This document shows, one piece after another, positions 43,356-51,293 of a stretch of DNA of 64,000 bases (the first letter of the stretch is position 1; each line of letters begins with the position of its first letter). The stretch covers positions 62,001-126,000 of the forward strand of contig CANKXO010000005.1 of assembly GCA_947487765.1 (NCBI GenBank), written 5' to 3'. The notes under the pieces were generated by a model. The model was given only the letters and a program-made list of their open reading frames with translations. It had not been told where the DNA came from and did not search any database. Source of the stretch: an uncultured Pseudomonadales bacterium (lineage in GTDB: Bacteria > Pseudomonadota > Gammaproteobacteria > Pseudomonadales > Cellvibrionaceae). A program made the position numbers and the translations under genes.

Positions 43356-44658
43356 GTTTATTGACTGGCCAGCAAATTGAAACGCTGACATGGTTGGCAT
43401 TTTCATCGAATGCAAATTGCCAAGAGAGCTTTTGGCATATCCGCTGCACCAGTTGTAGTCCCAGACCAAAACTTTGCAATAGTGCATCTTCTTTCTGTGG
43501 TTGTGCATCAATGTCTGTGTGGGTATTGGTTACTTGTAGCTGGTTTGCCGAAATCACTATTTCCATATTGCCATCAGTGCTGTGTTGAAAAGCATTACGA
43601 ATAAGGTTGGAAAGGACAATAACAAATAAGTCTTTTTCTATTAAAAGAGTATCTATTGTGCAATCGATTTTGATATTAATATCTCGTTCATGTACCAGGT
43701 GCCGATGATGGTCGATAATCTGCATTGCTACTTCTTTTATATTAACCATTGATTTTTCAATAGGTTTACTGGATTCCCGTGCAAGCCAGAGCAAGGCAGA
43801 GGAAAGTTGTCTAACGTTGTCACTGGCTTTTAATGCCCGTGAAAGTGATCGCCTTTCTTTGCCCTCAGCCTGCAATGCCAAGGTATCCAGGCTGGCTTGA
43901 ATAATGCCAAGGGGCGTGCGCAGTTCGTGGCTGGCGTAGCGTAGAAATTCCTGTTCTCGACGATTATAGGTTTCAATTTTATCAACGCCTTCGCGCAGTT
44001 GTGCAGCTAGTTGATTCAGTTCCTGGATTGGAAAGTCGGTTTTTAAGGGAAACTCTGGATTTTTGCCTAAGTTCGCTGCCCATTGGCTAAGGAGTACCAA
44101 GGGCTCGCTGGTACGTCGAATAACCCAGCGGATCAAGAAAAATAACAGAATAAAAATAATCAGTGTTGACCAAAATGATTGAACCAGTGTTGCTGTAAAA
44201 AAACGCAGGGCAATTGTTTCAATGTCATCTGCATTATGGCGACTCAACAAAAACAAGTCCCCAAATGTGTCATCGACATGATGGAGTAAGTAAAAATATT
44301 CTCGTTGACCATTGTCGTTAAACCTGGTCGCCTCAAGTATTTCACCCTTGGTTTCTGGTGGGTTTTCGATACTTTCATTTGTAAACAAATGCCTGATGAT
44401 CACAGGAATATCTGCCCACTGCCGGTAGGCGGCTTCCATTTTACCGACGGGGAGCGGCGAGTCAGGGTTTGCCAACGCGTCACGGACAATGGATTCTGCC
44501 TCTAGCTTGACAAGATTTTTTGTCGTTGTTTCGATGGCGTGAAAGGAAAATAGAAATGACAATATAAGGCTGGCCAAAAAAAGCCCAAAACCTAGCAGGA
44601 CCATCTGCCAGCGAACCTGTTGCGATAGACTTTTGATCTGAACAGGTTTGTCTTTCAT
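43351..44658 (-). CDS. Sensor histidine kinase (HisKA type)
   Basis: 435 aa. Two membrane helices (about 19-40 and 155-178) enclose a periplasmic sensor of about 110 residues. The HisKA H box is YASHELRTPLG (His244). The N box is LSNLIRNAFQHS and the G box is GLGLQLVQRI, all intact. No canonical HAMP, but a linker of about 55 residues. The ATG overlaps the stop of the regulator gene (ATGA), so they form a classical regulator-kinase pair. Confidence 0.93.
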   Translation of the reverse strand: MKDKPVQIKSLSQQVRWQMVLLGFGLFLASLILSFLFSFHAIETTTKNLVKLEAESIVRDALANPDSPLPVGKMEAAYRQWADIPVIIRHLFTNESIENPPETKGEILEATRFNDNGQREYFYLLHHVDDTFGDLFLLSRHNADDIETIALRFFTATLVQSFWSTLIIFILLFFLIRWVIRRTSEPLVLLSQWAANLGKNPEFPLKTDFPIQELNQLAAQLREGVDKIETYNRREQEFLRYASHELRTPLGIIQASLDTLALQAEGKERRSLSRALKASDNVRQLSSALLWLARESSKPIEKSMVNIKEVAMQIIDHHRHLVHERDINIKIDCTIDTLLIEKDLFVIVLSNLIRNAFQHSTDGNMEIVISANQLQVTNTHTDIDAQPQKEDALLQSFGLGLQLVQRICQKLSWQFAFDENANHVSVSICWPVNKP

Positions 44659-45323
44659 TGATTTTCTCTTAGCGCTAATCCCACACCAACTAACGTCTGT
44701 ATAAGTGCTTGGTCGTAGGGTTTATCTACCGCTTTGCGTAGCTGGTGTAATTGAACATTAAAGTTGCCTGAGTCGGCGTCACCATCGGGCCAAATGTGTT
44801 CTTCTAATTCTGATCGAGATACCACGTTGGGGCTATTGCGAGCCAGCAACGCTAGAATTTTCCAGCCGGTCGGTGTTAACTTAAGTTCATTGCCAGCGCG
44901 ACACGCTCTATGTTCTTTTAAATGCAGTGTGAGATCACCAATACTCAAACTGTCTTTTTGTGGGTGCTTGCGTTTGTAAAGTGCCTGTAGGCGAGCCCAT
45001 AGAATGGGCATCGGACAGGGTTTTACGACAAAGTCGTCTACTCCAGAGTTAAACCCTTCCAATTGCTCTTCATTGGTATCGGAAGCGGTTAGCATCAGTA
45101 CGGGGGTATGGCAGCCTCTTTCTCGAAGCTGCTGACAAACGCTAAAGCCATTGATCTTCGGAAGCATTAAATCCAGTACGATAACATCGAATGTAAGCTC
45201 GCACGCCATACTTAAACCCGTTGCCCCTTGGTATGCAAAATCACAGATGGCACCTTTCAGCTCAAGAAATTCTGCCATAGCTGCCGCCAAGTCGGCGTCA
45301 TCGTCAATTATCAGTATGTGCAT
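44655..45323 (-). CDS. OmpR-family response regulator (PmrA/QseB-like)
   Basis: 222 aa. Receiver with Asp7-Asp8-Asp9, phosphoacceptor Asp51 (VIVLDLMLP), Thr79 and Lys101. A winged-helix OmpR-type effector domain spans about 128-218 (LTPTGWKILALLARNSPNVV, VQLHQLRKAVDKP). CTTAA-type direct repeats near two downstream units match the box type bound by PmrA and QseB regulators. It probably governs the DUF418 gene and the DUF2860/efflux operon. Confidence 0.93.
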   Translation of the reverse strand: MHILIIDDDADLAAAMAEFLELKGAICDFAYQGATGLSMACELTFDVIVLDLMLPKINGFSVCQQLRERGCHTPVLMLTASDTNEEQLEGFNSGVDDFVVKPCPMPILWARLQALYKRKHPQKDSLSIGDLTLHLKEHRACRAGNELKLTPTGWKILALLARNSPNVVSRSELEEHIWPDGDADSGNFNVQLHQLRKAVDKPYDQALIQTLVGVGLALRENQ

Positions 45324-45712
45324 AGTTGTTTAAATCTCGGTGCTTGGTGTGACTATTGTCAATATGGAAGTCAGTTTTCACGGTGTATATCAGTATAGTT
45401 TGCTTGATATTAATATAATATTCGGATTCTTATTATCAGAGGTGATGCTCTATATCTAGATTACCATTTTAATCTGGTTGTTATACCTCCTATCTAAAAG
45501 GCTTTCTTAGAGCTTTTCTTGAAAAACCATCATTGTAAGTTGTTTAAAGTTAAATAACTTATACAAAAAAGACTCACGTTAAAGTGGGCCTTTTTTGTAA
45601 CTCTAGTAAAATTCAAAGTTAAGCCTTCTGGTTGAGAATGGGATTTGAATCGATGAGATCCCAATATCACTTTTTAGTTACTTCAAGAATACTCTCTCGT
45701 TATTAGTTGATG
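45324..45712. other. Intergenic region
   Basis: 389 bp between two minus-strand units. It contains the terminator at 45565-45596 and the promoter region of the response-regulator gene, in which I see no clear hexamers. No gene recognised. Confidence 0.55.
45565..45596 (-). terminator. Terminator, probably bidirectional
   Basis: AAAAAAGACTCAC (45565-45577) against GTGGGCCTTTTTT (45584-45596), a 13-bp stem with one mismatch and one wobble pair. A and T runs on both sides allow function on either strand. It lies past the stop of the alcohol dehydrogenase gene. Confidence 0.7.
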
Positions 45713-46795
45713 CTATGGTTTAAGGGCAACTTTAATGGTACCCAATGAGCGGCTACTCATTAATCCATAACCCCTCTGGGCATCCGCAAGTGGTAATGTA
45801 TCGGTAAAAATAATGCTTGGGTCAATACGTCCACTTTCGACTATCGGCAACAGTGTTTTCATGTAAGCAACCACGTTAACGACACCTGTGTGGATGGTTA
45901 AATTTCTAAATAGAGCTTCTGAATAAGGTGCATCGACTGGTGCATAAAGGTGTCCAAAGCCAAGCACGCTTAGCTTGCCACCTGCATGTGCCATGGCCAA
46001 CGACTGCTCGAGAGAGGCTTTGTTGCCAACAGTATCAATAATCGACATGGCGCCGTAACCGTGAGTCAGGTTTTTCAAAAATTCTACCGGATCATGTTTT
46101 TTCCCGTTCACAATATGTGTTGCCCCACTTTTTTGCTGAGCAAACTCCAATCGACTATCGTGTCGACCAACAAGAATAATTTGTGAAGGGTTAAATAGAC
46201 TGGCAGCCATAACAGAACACTGACCAACAGCGCCATCACCAATAACAACAACAGTTTCGTCAGGGTGAATGTTGGCATTGAGTGCACCGTGATACCCCGT
46301 GGCAAAATTATCGGCCAGCGGTAATGCTTTATGATCTTCTGCCCCGGTGCTTAAACTTTCAGGTAGTGTAAACAAGGATGTATTAGCATAAGGTACACGT
46401 ACCAATTCAGATTGTCCTCCTTGAATATCATTGCCGCCATGTTCTACAAAAAGGGGTGAGCCGAATAAGCCACCGTGTTCGCATGCTGATGTGAGTTCGC
46501 GTTTGCAGTGGTGGCATTCTCCATCGACAAACATGGCAGAAGCCACAACACGGTCGCCCACTTTAACGGTATGAACATCTTTGCCGATAGCTTCAACAAT
46601 GCCCACAAATTCGTGCCCCATACGCATACCTTGTGGTACTCCCATTTCTGGCCCATTATTAATAAAATCCAGATCAGCACCACAGACACCGGCAAGGGTA
46701 ACACGTACAATGGCATCGGTATCGGCAATGATTGTGGGTTCGGGCAAATTGCCCACTCGAATTTCTGAACGATCGTGATAGTAAGTTGCTAACAT
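45713..46795 (-). CDS. Zinc-dependent alcohol dehydrogenase (threonine-dehydrogenase-like)
   Basis: 360 aa MDR-superfamily oxidoreductase. Catalytic zinc ligands Cys38 (GVCGAD) and His61-Glu62 (GHEFVG) are present. The structural-zinc lobe reads DGECHHC ... C, with Asp91 where the first Cys normally stands and Cys94, Cys97 and Cys105 retained. Rossmann motif VIGDGAVGQC. NAD(P)-dependent oxidation of an alcohol or reduction of an aldehyde. Last gene of the TetR-linked cluster. Confidence 0.9.
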   Translation of the reverse strand: MLATYYHDRSEIRVGNLPEPTIIADTDAIVRVTLAGVCGADLDFINNGPEMGVPQGMRMGHEFVGIVEAIGKDVHTVKVGDRVVASAMFVDGECHHCKRELTSACEHGGLFGSPLFVEHGGNDIQGGQSELVRVPYANTSLFTLPESLSTGAEDHKALPLADNFATGYHGALNANIHPDETVVVIGDGAVGQCSVMAASLFNPSQIILVGRHDSRLEFAQQKSGATHIVNGKKHDPVEFLKNLTHGYGAMSIIDTVGNKASLEQSLAMAHAGGKLSVLGFGHLYAPVDAPYSEALFRNLTIHTGVVNVVAYMKTLLPIVESGRIDPSIIFTDTLPLADAQRGYGLMSSRSLGTIKVALKP

Positions 46796-46858
46796 AATGA
46801 AATGACCTTTACGTTTGTAGGTGTCGTTTTATATGAGGTTCGTTATCTCGTGAATAAA

Positions 46859-47302
46859 TTACTGTTGAATCAGTTCGATACGGTATCCATCTGGATCAGC
46901 AATGTGTGCAAGAATATATTTTTTACCGGTTTCGGTGGGAGTTATTGCCAGTTCGCCTGCTGCACGTAAAATCGTCACTCCTTGATCTTTTAAAAAAGCT
47001 TCTGTCGCATAGACATCTTTAACAGCAAGAGAAATATTGCCAAATGCAGTGCCCTGTTCGTAACCGGTATTTCCCCAATTATGGGTGAGCTCCAGTACGG
47101 TATCGGTGTCTTTGTTGCCATATCCCATATAAACTGCGGTAAATTTTGCATCTTTGAAAGTTTCTCGTTCAATTTCATTCATACCAAGAAAATCTCGATA
47201 AAAAGCGATCGATTTTTCTAGGTCACTCACCCGTAACATGGCGAATAAAATACGACTTGGAGCAATATTACTGGGTATTGTTGTAATGATTTTGGGTGAC
47301 AT
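46859..47302 (-). CDS. Glyoxalase I-like VOC protein lacking two metal ligands
   Basis: 147 aa, clearly similar to lactoylglutathione lyase (AMLRVSDLEKSIAFYRDFLG, VLELTHNWGNTGYEQGTAFG, ADPDGYRIELIQ). Of the four metal ligands known in E. coli GloA (His5, Glu56, His74, Glu122) only the two Glu remain (Glu71, Glu143). The two His are Phe20 and Asn89. It may bind a different cofactor or have another activity. In a cluster with alcohol dehydrogenases, an aldehyde-related role is plausible. Confidence 0.88.
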   Translation of the reverse strand: MSPKIITTIPSNIAPSRILFAMLRVSDLEKSIAFYRDFLGMNEIERETFKDAKFTAVYMGYGNKDTDTVLELTHNWGNTGYEQGTAFGNISLAVKDVYATEAFLKDQGVTILRAAGELAITPTETGKKYILAHIADPDGYRIELIQQ

Positions 47303-47392
47303 ATTGATAGCGCCCCTATATGGAATGGATAGTTTGATACTGTTTAAGACGATCAGTCCGTTATCAGTACAGACAGCGGACTGATCTACCTT

Positions 47393-47959
47393 TTAGGCAG
47401 CGTTTGATGTATCTGCAGACCATTCATTCGATTGGAAGGCACCATCAAGTGGTGTGTGGGTAATGTGATTGGTGTAGTTAGACATCACTTTCAAGCTAGT
47501 ACCTAGAATGACTTCAAGGATATTTCCCTTGCTATAACCAGCAGCAAGAAAAGCATCAGTATCCTCAGGTTTAACAAAGCCGCGATTCTCAATAATGCTA
47601 ATGGTAAACTGACGCAGTGCTTCTAACTTGGCATCGGCAATGGCAGACCCAGTACGCAGCGCTTCAATAACATCTGCTGGTAAATTTTGCATACCCGAAA
47701 TAGTGGTATGTGCCGCCATGCAGTAAGTACAATTATTTAAACGGTTATTGGTCATTAAGATAATTTGGCGTTCAGTGGCGGTGAAATCACTTTTATCAAA
47801 AATACCTGACAAGGTCGCGTAGCCTTCAACTGCGGCGGGTGACTCTGCAAGTGTGCCCATAAGGTTAGGTATAAAGCCGTAAGCCTGTTCTACATTTTGT
47901 AGAATACCTTTGCTGTTTTCGGGTGCAGTTTCTTTTGTGTGAACGGTAAATGTAGTCAT
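47393..47959 (-). CDS. Carboxymuconolactone decarboxylase / AhpD-like protein
   Basis: 188 aa. The CMD-domain core has the redox CxxC plus His: NCTYCMAAHTTIS, preceded by LSGIFDKSDFTATERQIILM. Such AhpD-like proteins act as thiol-dependent peroxidases or reductants of alkyl hydroperoxide reductase. It lies 40 bp downstream of the cytoplasmic NTF2-like gene within the TetR-linked cluster. Confidence 0.9.
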   Translation of the reverse strand: MTTFTVHTKETAPENSKGILQNVEQAYGFIPNLMGTLAESPAAVEGYATLSGIFDKSDFTATERQIILMTNNRLNNCTYCMAAHTTISGMQNLPADVIEALRTGSAIADAKLEALRQFTISIIENRGFVKPEDTDAFLAAGYSKGNILEVILGTSLKVMSNYTNHITHTPLDGAFQSNEWSADTSNAA

Positions 47960-47999
47960 AATTTTTTCCTATAATTTAAAATTAATACGGTAATAAAAA

Positions 48000-48407
48000 C
48001 TAGTTATTGGCGTGTGAGTTGTAAACTTTGCCGCTGATTTTCCACTGACCTTCGTGCTTATAGAGTACAAAGAAGTCTGTAAAACGATTGCCACCCCAGT
48101 CGATAAACTCCACTTTTGCTGCTGCTGCTGGTCCAGAAATATCAATCCAGGCAATATGATGCTGCACTTCTGGAGAGGGGCCGCCTTCAGTGATCGCACC
48201 CGAGAAGACATCGACATCCATATTGTAAAATTCACCCCCAATCGAACCGATAATATGGGCGTGATCATAAAACGCTGTGCGAGTAACGTTACCGTCACCG
48301 GTTTTTGCGCTTTGAATATAAGGTTGGAGTGCTTCAGCAATCGCTTGGTATTCATTGAAGCTGTGTTTTTCATCTGCTTGTGTGATATTGCTTAGGTCGT
48401 TTGTCAT
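48000..48407 (-). CDS. NTF2-like protein (Lumazine_bd_2 type), cytoplasmic paralogue
   Basis: 135 aa. DEKHSFNEYQAIAEALQPYI, AFYDHAHIIGSIGGEFYN, VQHHIAWIDISGPAAAAKVE, FTDFFVLYKHEGQWKISGKV. Close relative of the gene at 49628-50098 but without its signal peptide. A TetR operator copy (48454-48469) lies 47-62 bp upstream, so it is a member of the TetR regulon. The catalytic or binding role is unknown. Confidence 0.85.
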   Translation of the reverse strand: MTNDLSNITQADEKHSFNEYQAIAEALQPYIQSAKTGDGNVTRTAFYDHAHIIGSIGGEFYNMDVDVFSGAITEGGPSPEVQHHIAWIDISGPAAAAKVEFIDWGGNRFTDFFVLYKHEGQWKISGKVYNSHANN

Positions 48408-48453
48408 CAGTTTTTTCCTTTCGTTTTTATGTCAAAGTAATTCGAAATATTAT

Positions 48454-48469
48454 TACCTGTATGCAGGTA
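48454..48469. promoter_or_regulatory. TetR operator copy 1
   Basis: TACCTGTATGCAGGTA, near-perfect palindrome, upstream of the gene starting at 48407. Identical to 50115-50130. Confidence 0.78.
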
Positions 48470-48554
48470 GATTAATTTGGTGAAAAAATAGTCACAGTTA
48501 AATGCTGTGACTTGTATTTATGCGAAATTAATCAGAGCTTTTGCGAATTTTGCT

Positions 48555-49556
48555 TTACTTGTTTTCAAGTACAATACGGTAACGTACATCACCTGATTTC
48601 AGTTTCTCAATGGCTTCGTTAACTTGGCTCATTGGGAATATCTCAATTTGTGGTTTTACGCCGTGTAAGTTTGCAAAATCTAAAGTTTTTGTAATGGTTT
48701 CGGGGCTGCCGACGGGTGAGGATGAAATACTTGCTTGCTTCATCATCATCCCGAATACATTAATATCTAAAGGCTCAAGTGTTGCACCAACAAAATGTAA
48801 ACGCCCCTTGGGTGCAAGAGTAGAAATGTATAGATTCCAATCTAATTTAATATTTACTGTTGAGAGAATAAAATCGAACTGACCTTCAGCGGCTGCAATT
48901 TCGGCTTCGTCTCGTGAGTTGAGAGTGTGGTGTGCCCCTAACGTAATGGCTTCTTCTTTTTTTGCTTCGCTGGAAGTAAAGGCGGTGACCTCACAACCCC
49001 AAGCATTAAGAAACTGCAGCGCCATATGCCCTAAGCCACCAATGCCGATCACTGCCACTTTATGGGTGGGTTTAATATCGAATTGTACGAGAGGATTAAA
49101 AACAGTAACACCGCCACAAAAAAGTGGCCCAGCAACACTCAAGTCAATGCCATCGGGTATGGCGACGACGCTGGTCTCTTCTGCACGGACTTTATCGGCA
49201 AACCCACCGTGGCGACCAACAATGGTTGGTTGAGCTGTTGCAGCTAAATTTAAATCGCTTGAGCTACATGAGGGGCAATCACCATATCCAGCATGCCAAC
49301 CCAGACCAACGTTCTGACCAATTGTGAAGCCTTTCACGTCATCTCCAATAGCGGCAATCTTTCCTGCTACCTCATGGCCTGGAACGAGCGGGTATTCGCT
49401 TAAGCCCCACTCGTTGTCGATCATGCTGATATCACTGTGGCATATACCACAGTATAAAACATCAATCTCAACGTCGTTTTTTCCTAATGCTCCGGGTGCG
49501 TATTCAAAAGGTTGTAGTTCGCCTTTAGGTTCAAGTGCTGCGTATGCCTTAATCAT
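48555..49556 (-). CDS. NAD(P)-dependent alcohol/aldehyde dehydrogenase (YahK/CAD-like)
   Basis: 333 aa MDR oxidoreductase. Catalytic zinc site: CGICHSD (Cys36, Cys39) and GHEVAG (His61-Glu62). Rossmann VIGIGGLGHMALQF; family-typical PTIVGRHGGFADKVR. The structural-zinc lobe keeps DCPSC but lacks the first and last Cys (Gly and Ala stand there), unlike typical YahK enzymes. It probably reduces reactive aldehydes with NADPH. Between the two NTF2-like genes. Confidence 0.91.
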   Translation of the reverse strand: MIKAYAALEPKGELQPFEYAPGALGKNDVEIDVLYCGICHSDISMIDNEWGLSEYPLVPGHEVAGKIAAIGDDVKGFTIGQNVGLGWHAGYGDCPSCSSSDLNLAATAQPTIVGRHGGFADKVRAEETSVVAIPDGIDLSVAGPLFCGGVTVFNPLVQFDIKPTHKVAVIGIGGLGHMALQFLNAWGCEVTAFTSSEAKKEEAITLGAHHTLNSRDEAEIAAAEGQFDFILSTVNIKLDWNLYISTLAPKGRLHFVGATLEPLDINVFGMMMKQASISSSPVGSPETITKTLDFANLHGVKPQIEIFPMSQVNEAIEKLKSGDVRYRIVLENK

Positions 49557-49627
49557 AATATTTCCTGTTTATCGTATGATTGTAAATATATTTTTATGTC
49601 TAAAAATCTTGATCAGCTGATTAAGGT

Positions 49628-50098
49628 TTAGTTATTTGAGTGCGAGTCATAAACCTTACCGCTGATTTTCCATTTGCCATCCTGTTTGTATAAAACAAAA
49701 AAGTCCGTAAATCGAAAACTGCCCCAGTCAATAAATTCAACCTTTGCGGCGGCGGCGGGTCCAGAGATATCAATCCAGGCAATATGGTGTTGAACGTTTG
49801 GCGCGGGGCCACCAGCGCTAACACTTTTTTCAAATGCATCGAGATCAGCATTATAAAATTCGCCATTAATTGTCCCTACAATATGTGCATGGTCGTAAAA
49901 AGCCGCTCGGGTGGTTTTACCGTTACCTGTTTTAGCACTTTGAATATAAGGTTCTAAGGCTTCAGCAATTGCTTGGTATTCGCTAAAGCTGTGTTTTTCG
50001 TCAGCGATTGTTTCTTTTGCCTGAGCAAATGTACTGCTTGTTAAAAGTAGTAACACCATAGACAAAACTGCAAATATTTTCTTGAAAAAACTCATCAT
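49628..50098 (-). CDS. Secreted NTF2-like protein, paralogue of 48000-48407
   Basis: 156 aa. A signal peptide (MMSFFKKIFAVLSMVLLLLT ... FAQA) is followed by a mature region closely similar to the gene at 48000 (DEKHSFSEYQAIAEALEPYI, AFYDHAHIVGTINGEFYN, ISGPAAAAKVEFIDWG). So the duplication gave one exported and one cytoplasmic copy in one regulon. A TetR operator lies 17-32 bp before the start. Confidence 0.87.
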   Translation of the reverse strand: MMSFFKKIFAVLSMVLLLLTSSTFAQAKETIADEKHSFSEYQAIAEALEPYIQSAKTGNGKTTRAAFYDHAHIVGTINGEFYNADLDAFEKSVSAGGPAPNVQHHIAWIDISGPAAAAKVEFIDWGSFRFTDFFVLYKQDGKWKISGKVYDSHSNN

Positions 50099-50114
50099 GT
50101 CATCCTTTGTTAGT

Positions 50115-50130
50115 TACCTGTATGCAGGTA
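50115..50130. promoter_or_regulatory. TetR operator copy 2
   Basis: TACCTGTATGCAGGTA, identical to copy 1, 17-32 bp upstream of the secreted NTF2-like gene. Confidence 0.8.
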
Positions 50131-50149
50131 GGTAATTTTGGGTTAAAAA

Positions 50150-50683
50150 TTAAATGATTAAAAAGCCCTTTACTGCATTGCGAACGATTTTTGGGTCGTC
50201 TCTTAATCGAGCGAGTAGCAATGATCCTTCAAGAGCGCTTAAAAAAGATAAGGCTTGTGTTTTAGCATCCTTATACCCCATTGCTCTAAATTGTTCGGTT
50301 AACCACATTTCAAAGTGTGCAAAATACGCATCTAACAGTGTTCTTACTCGAGGGCTAACTGAGCGTAACTCTGCAGCCATCATCCCGCAGAGGCAAAATT
50401 GGTTTTTGGTAATATAACCCTGAAAAACATCAACCACAGTCTCCAAGCGTTTTTTAGGTGATGGCAGCTTTGCACTTATATCCTGAAACGCGAGGGCATG
50501 GCTTTCATGTAGCCTTTCAACCAATGCCGCAGCTAAATCATCTTTACATTTAAAGTGGTAATGGACACTAGCTGCTTTGATACCGATCTCTTCGGCAAGG
50601 TCTAGATAGCTAAACCCATTAAACCCATTGGTTTGGGTTAAGCATTCGGCCAAATCCAGTATCTTTGTTTTTGTGTTACCCAT
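50150..50683 (-). CDS. TetR/AcrR-family repressor of the redox/NTF2 cluster
   Basis: 177 aa. Helix-turn-helix: FSYLDLAEEIGIKAASVHYHF. The C-terminal domain (about 70-170) has Cys in FCLCGMMAAELRSVSP, as in TetR proteins related to AcuR/NemR-like regulators. First gene of the minus-strand cluster. It is preceded by a diverged operator copy, and the cluster contains two exact copies, so it should repress itself and both NTF2-like units. Confidence 0.92.
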   Translation of the reverse strand: MGNTKTKILDLAECLTQTNGFNGFSYLDLAEEIGIKAASVHYHFKCKDDLAAALVERLHESHALAFQDISAKLPSPKKRLETVVDVFQGYITKNQFCLCGMMAAELRSVSPRVRTLLDAYFAHFEMWLTEQFRAMGYKDAKTQALSFLSALEGSLLLARLRDDPKIVRNAVKGFLII

Positions 50684-50696
50684 ATTAATTTATATC

Positions 50697-50712
50697 TACC
50701 TATATGTATGTA
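50697..50712. promoter_or_regulatory. TetR operator copy 3 (autoregulatory)
   Basis: TACCTATATGTATGTA matches copies 1 and 2 at 13 of 16 positions and lies 14-29 bp upstream of the TetR start. Confidence 0.68.
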
Positions 50713-50771
50713 GATATTGTAGTGGCTAATTATATGGAAATCAAGCTTTCTTAACATCTATCTTGCTTTTC

Positions 50772-51284
50772 TTATATATCTGAATTATTTGTTGCTGAGT
50801 GAATAGAAATTGTATGTTGTTGTTTTATTGCGGCATTGGTAATAATGCCGGCAGGAATTACGGGGAAAGACGGGGGTATATTAACAAGCTGGTTGTTTAT
50901 TGTTGTGAATATGAATACATGTTTGTGGTTACGAAAGCCAATAGACCAGCCCCAATCAGATTCTTGGTTCAATTTTGGGTCTATCGCCCAGTTCTTTCCT
51001 AGGGTCTGTTGGAATTGCTTTAATACTTCATCAGGCGTTATGTTGTGCGGGACGCCATATTCTAACAGCTCGATTGTTGGGTGATCGGCTTTTACATGTT
51101 CCCATAATGGAGTAATTGCACGTTTATAAACATGAAAGTGGTCTCTTCCAAATGGTGTTCTATCATAGGCTTGAATGATTTCTGGAAGCTTAATAGGTTC
51201 ATCCACTTCTGTCGATTTTTGACAAGCCGTCGCCACCATACTGATTAGAGTAATAATGGCGATCTTTATAAGCTTTTTTGTCAT
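50772..51284 (-). CDS. Lipoprotein of unknown function at the type III locus
   Basis: 170 aa. Lipoprotein signal with lipobox VATAC-Q. The mature part contains AYDRTPFGRDHFHVYKRAIT and WGWSIGFRNHKHVFIFTTIN. No family recognised. It lies 9 bp after the 498-aa gene of the sctU arm, so it probably belongs to the same operon. A small lipoprotein in a type III locus could be the secretin pilotin (SctG); this is inference. Confidence 0.68.
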   Translation of the reverse strand: MTKKLIKIAIITLISMVATACQKSTEVDEPIKLPEIIQAYDRTPFGRDHFHVYKRAITPLWEHVKADHPTIELLEYGVPHNITPDEVLKQFQQTLGKNWAIDPKLNQESDWGWSIGFRNHKHVFIFTTINNQLVNIPPSFPVIPAGIITNAAIKQQHTISIHSATNNSDI

Positions 51285-51293
51285 TGGTACGTT

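Noticed and set aside
45625-45665. Sequence resembling a tRNA T arm (GGGATTTGAATCGATGAGATCC)
   Set aside because: No matching acceptor, D or anticodon arms around it.
47969-48373. Minus-strand frame overlapping the NTF2-like gene at 48000
   Set aside because: Different frame over the same DNA; the 48000-48407 frame matches its paralogue at 49628 and has the operator at the right distance.
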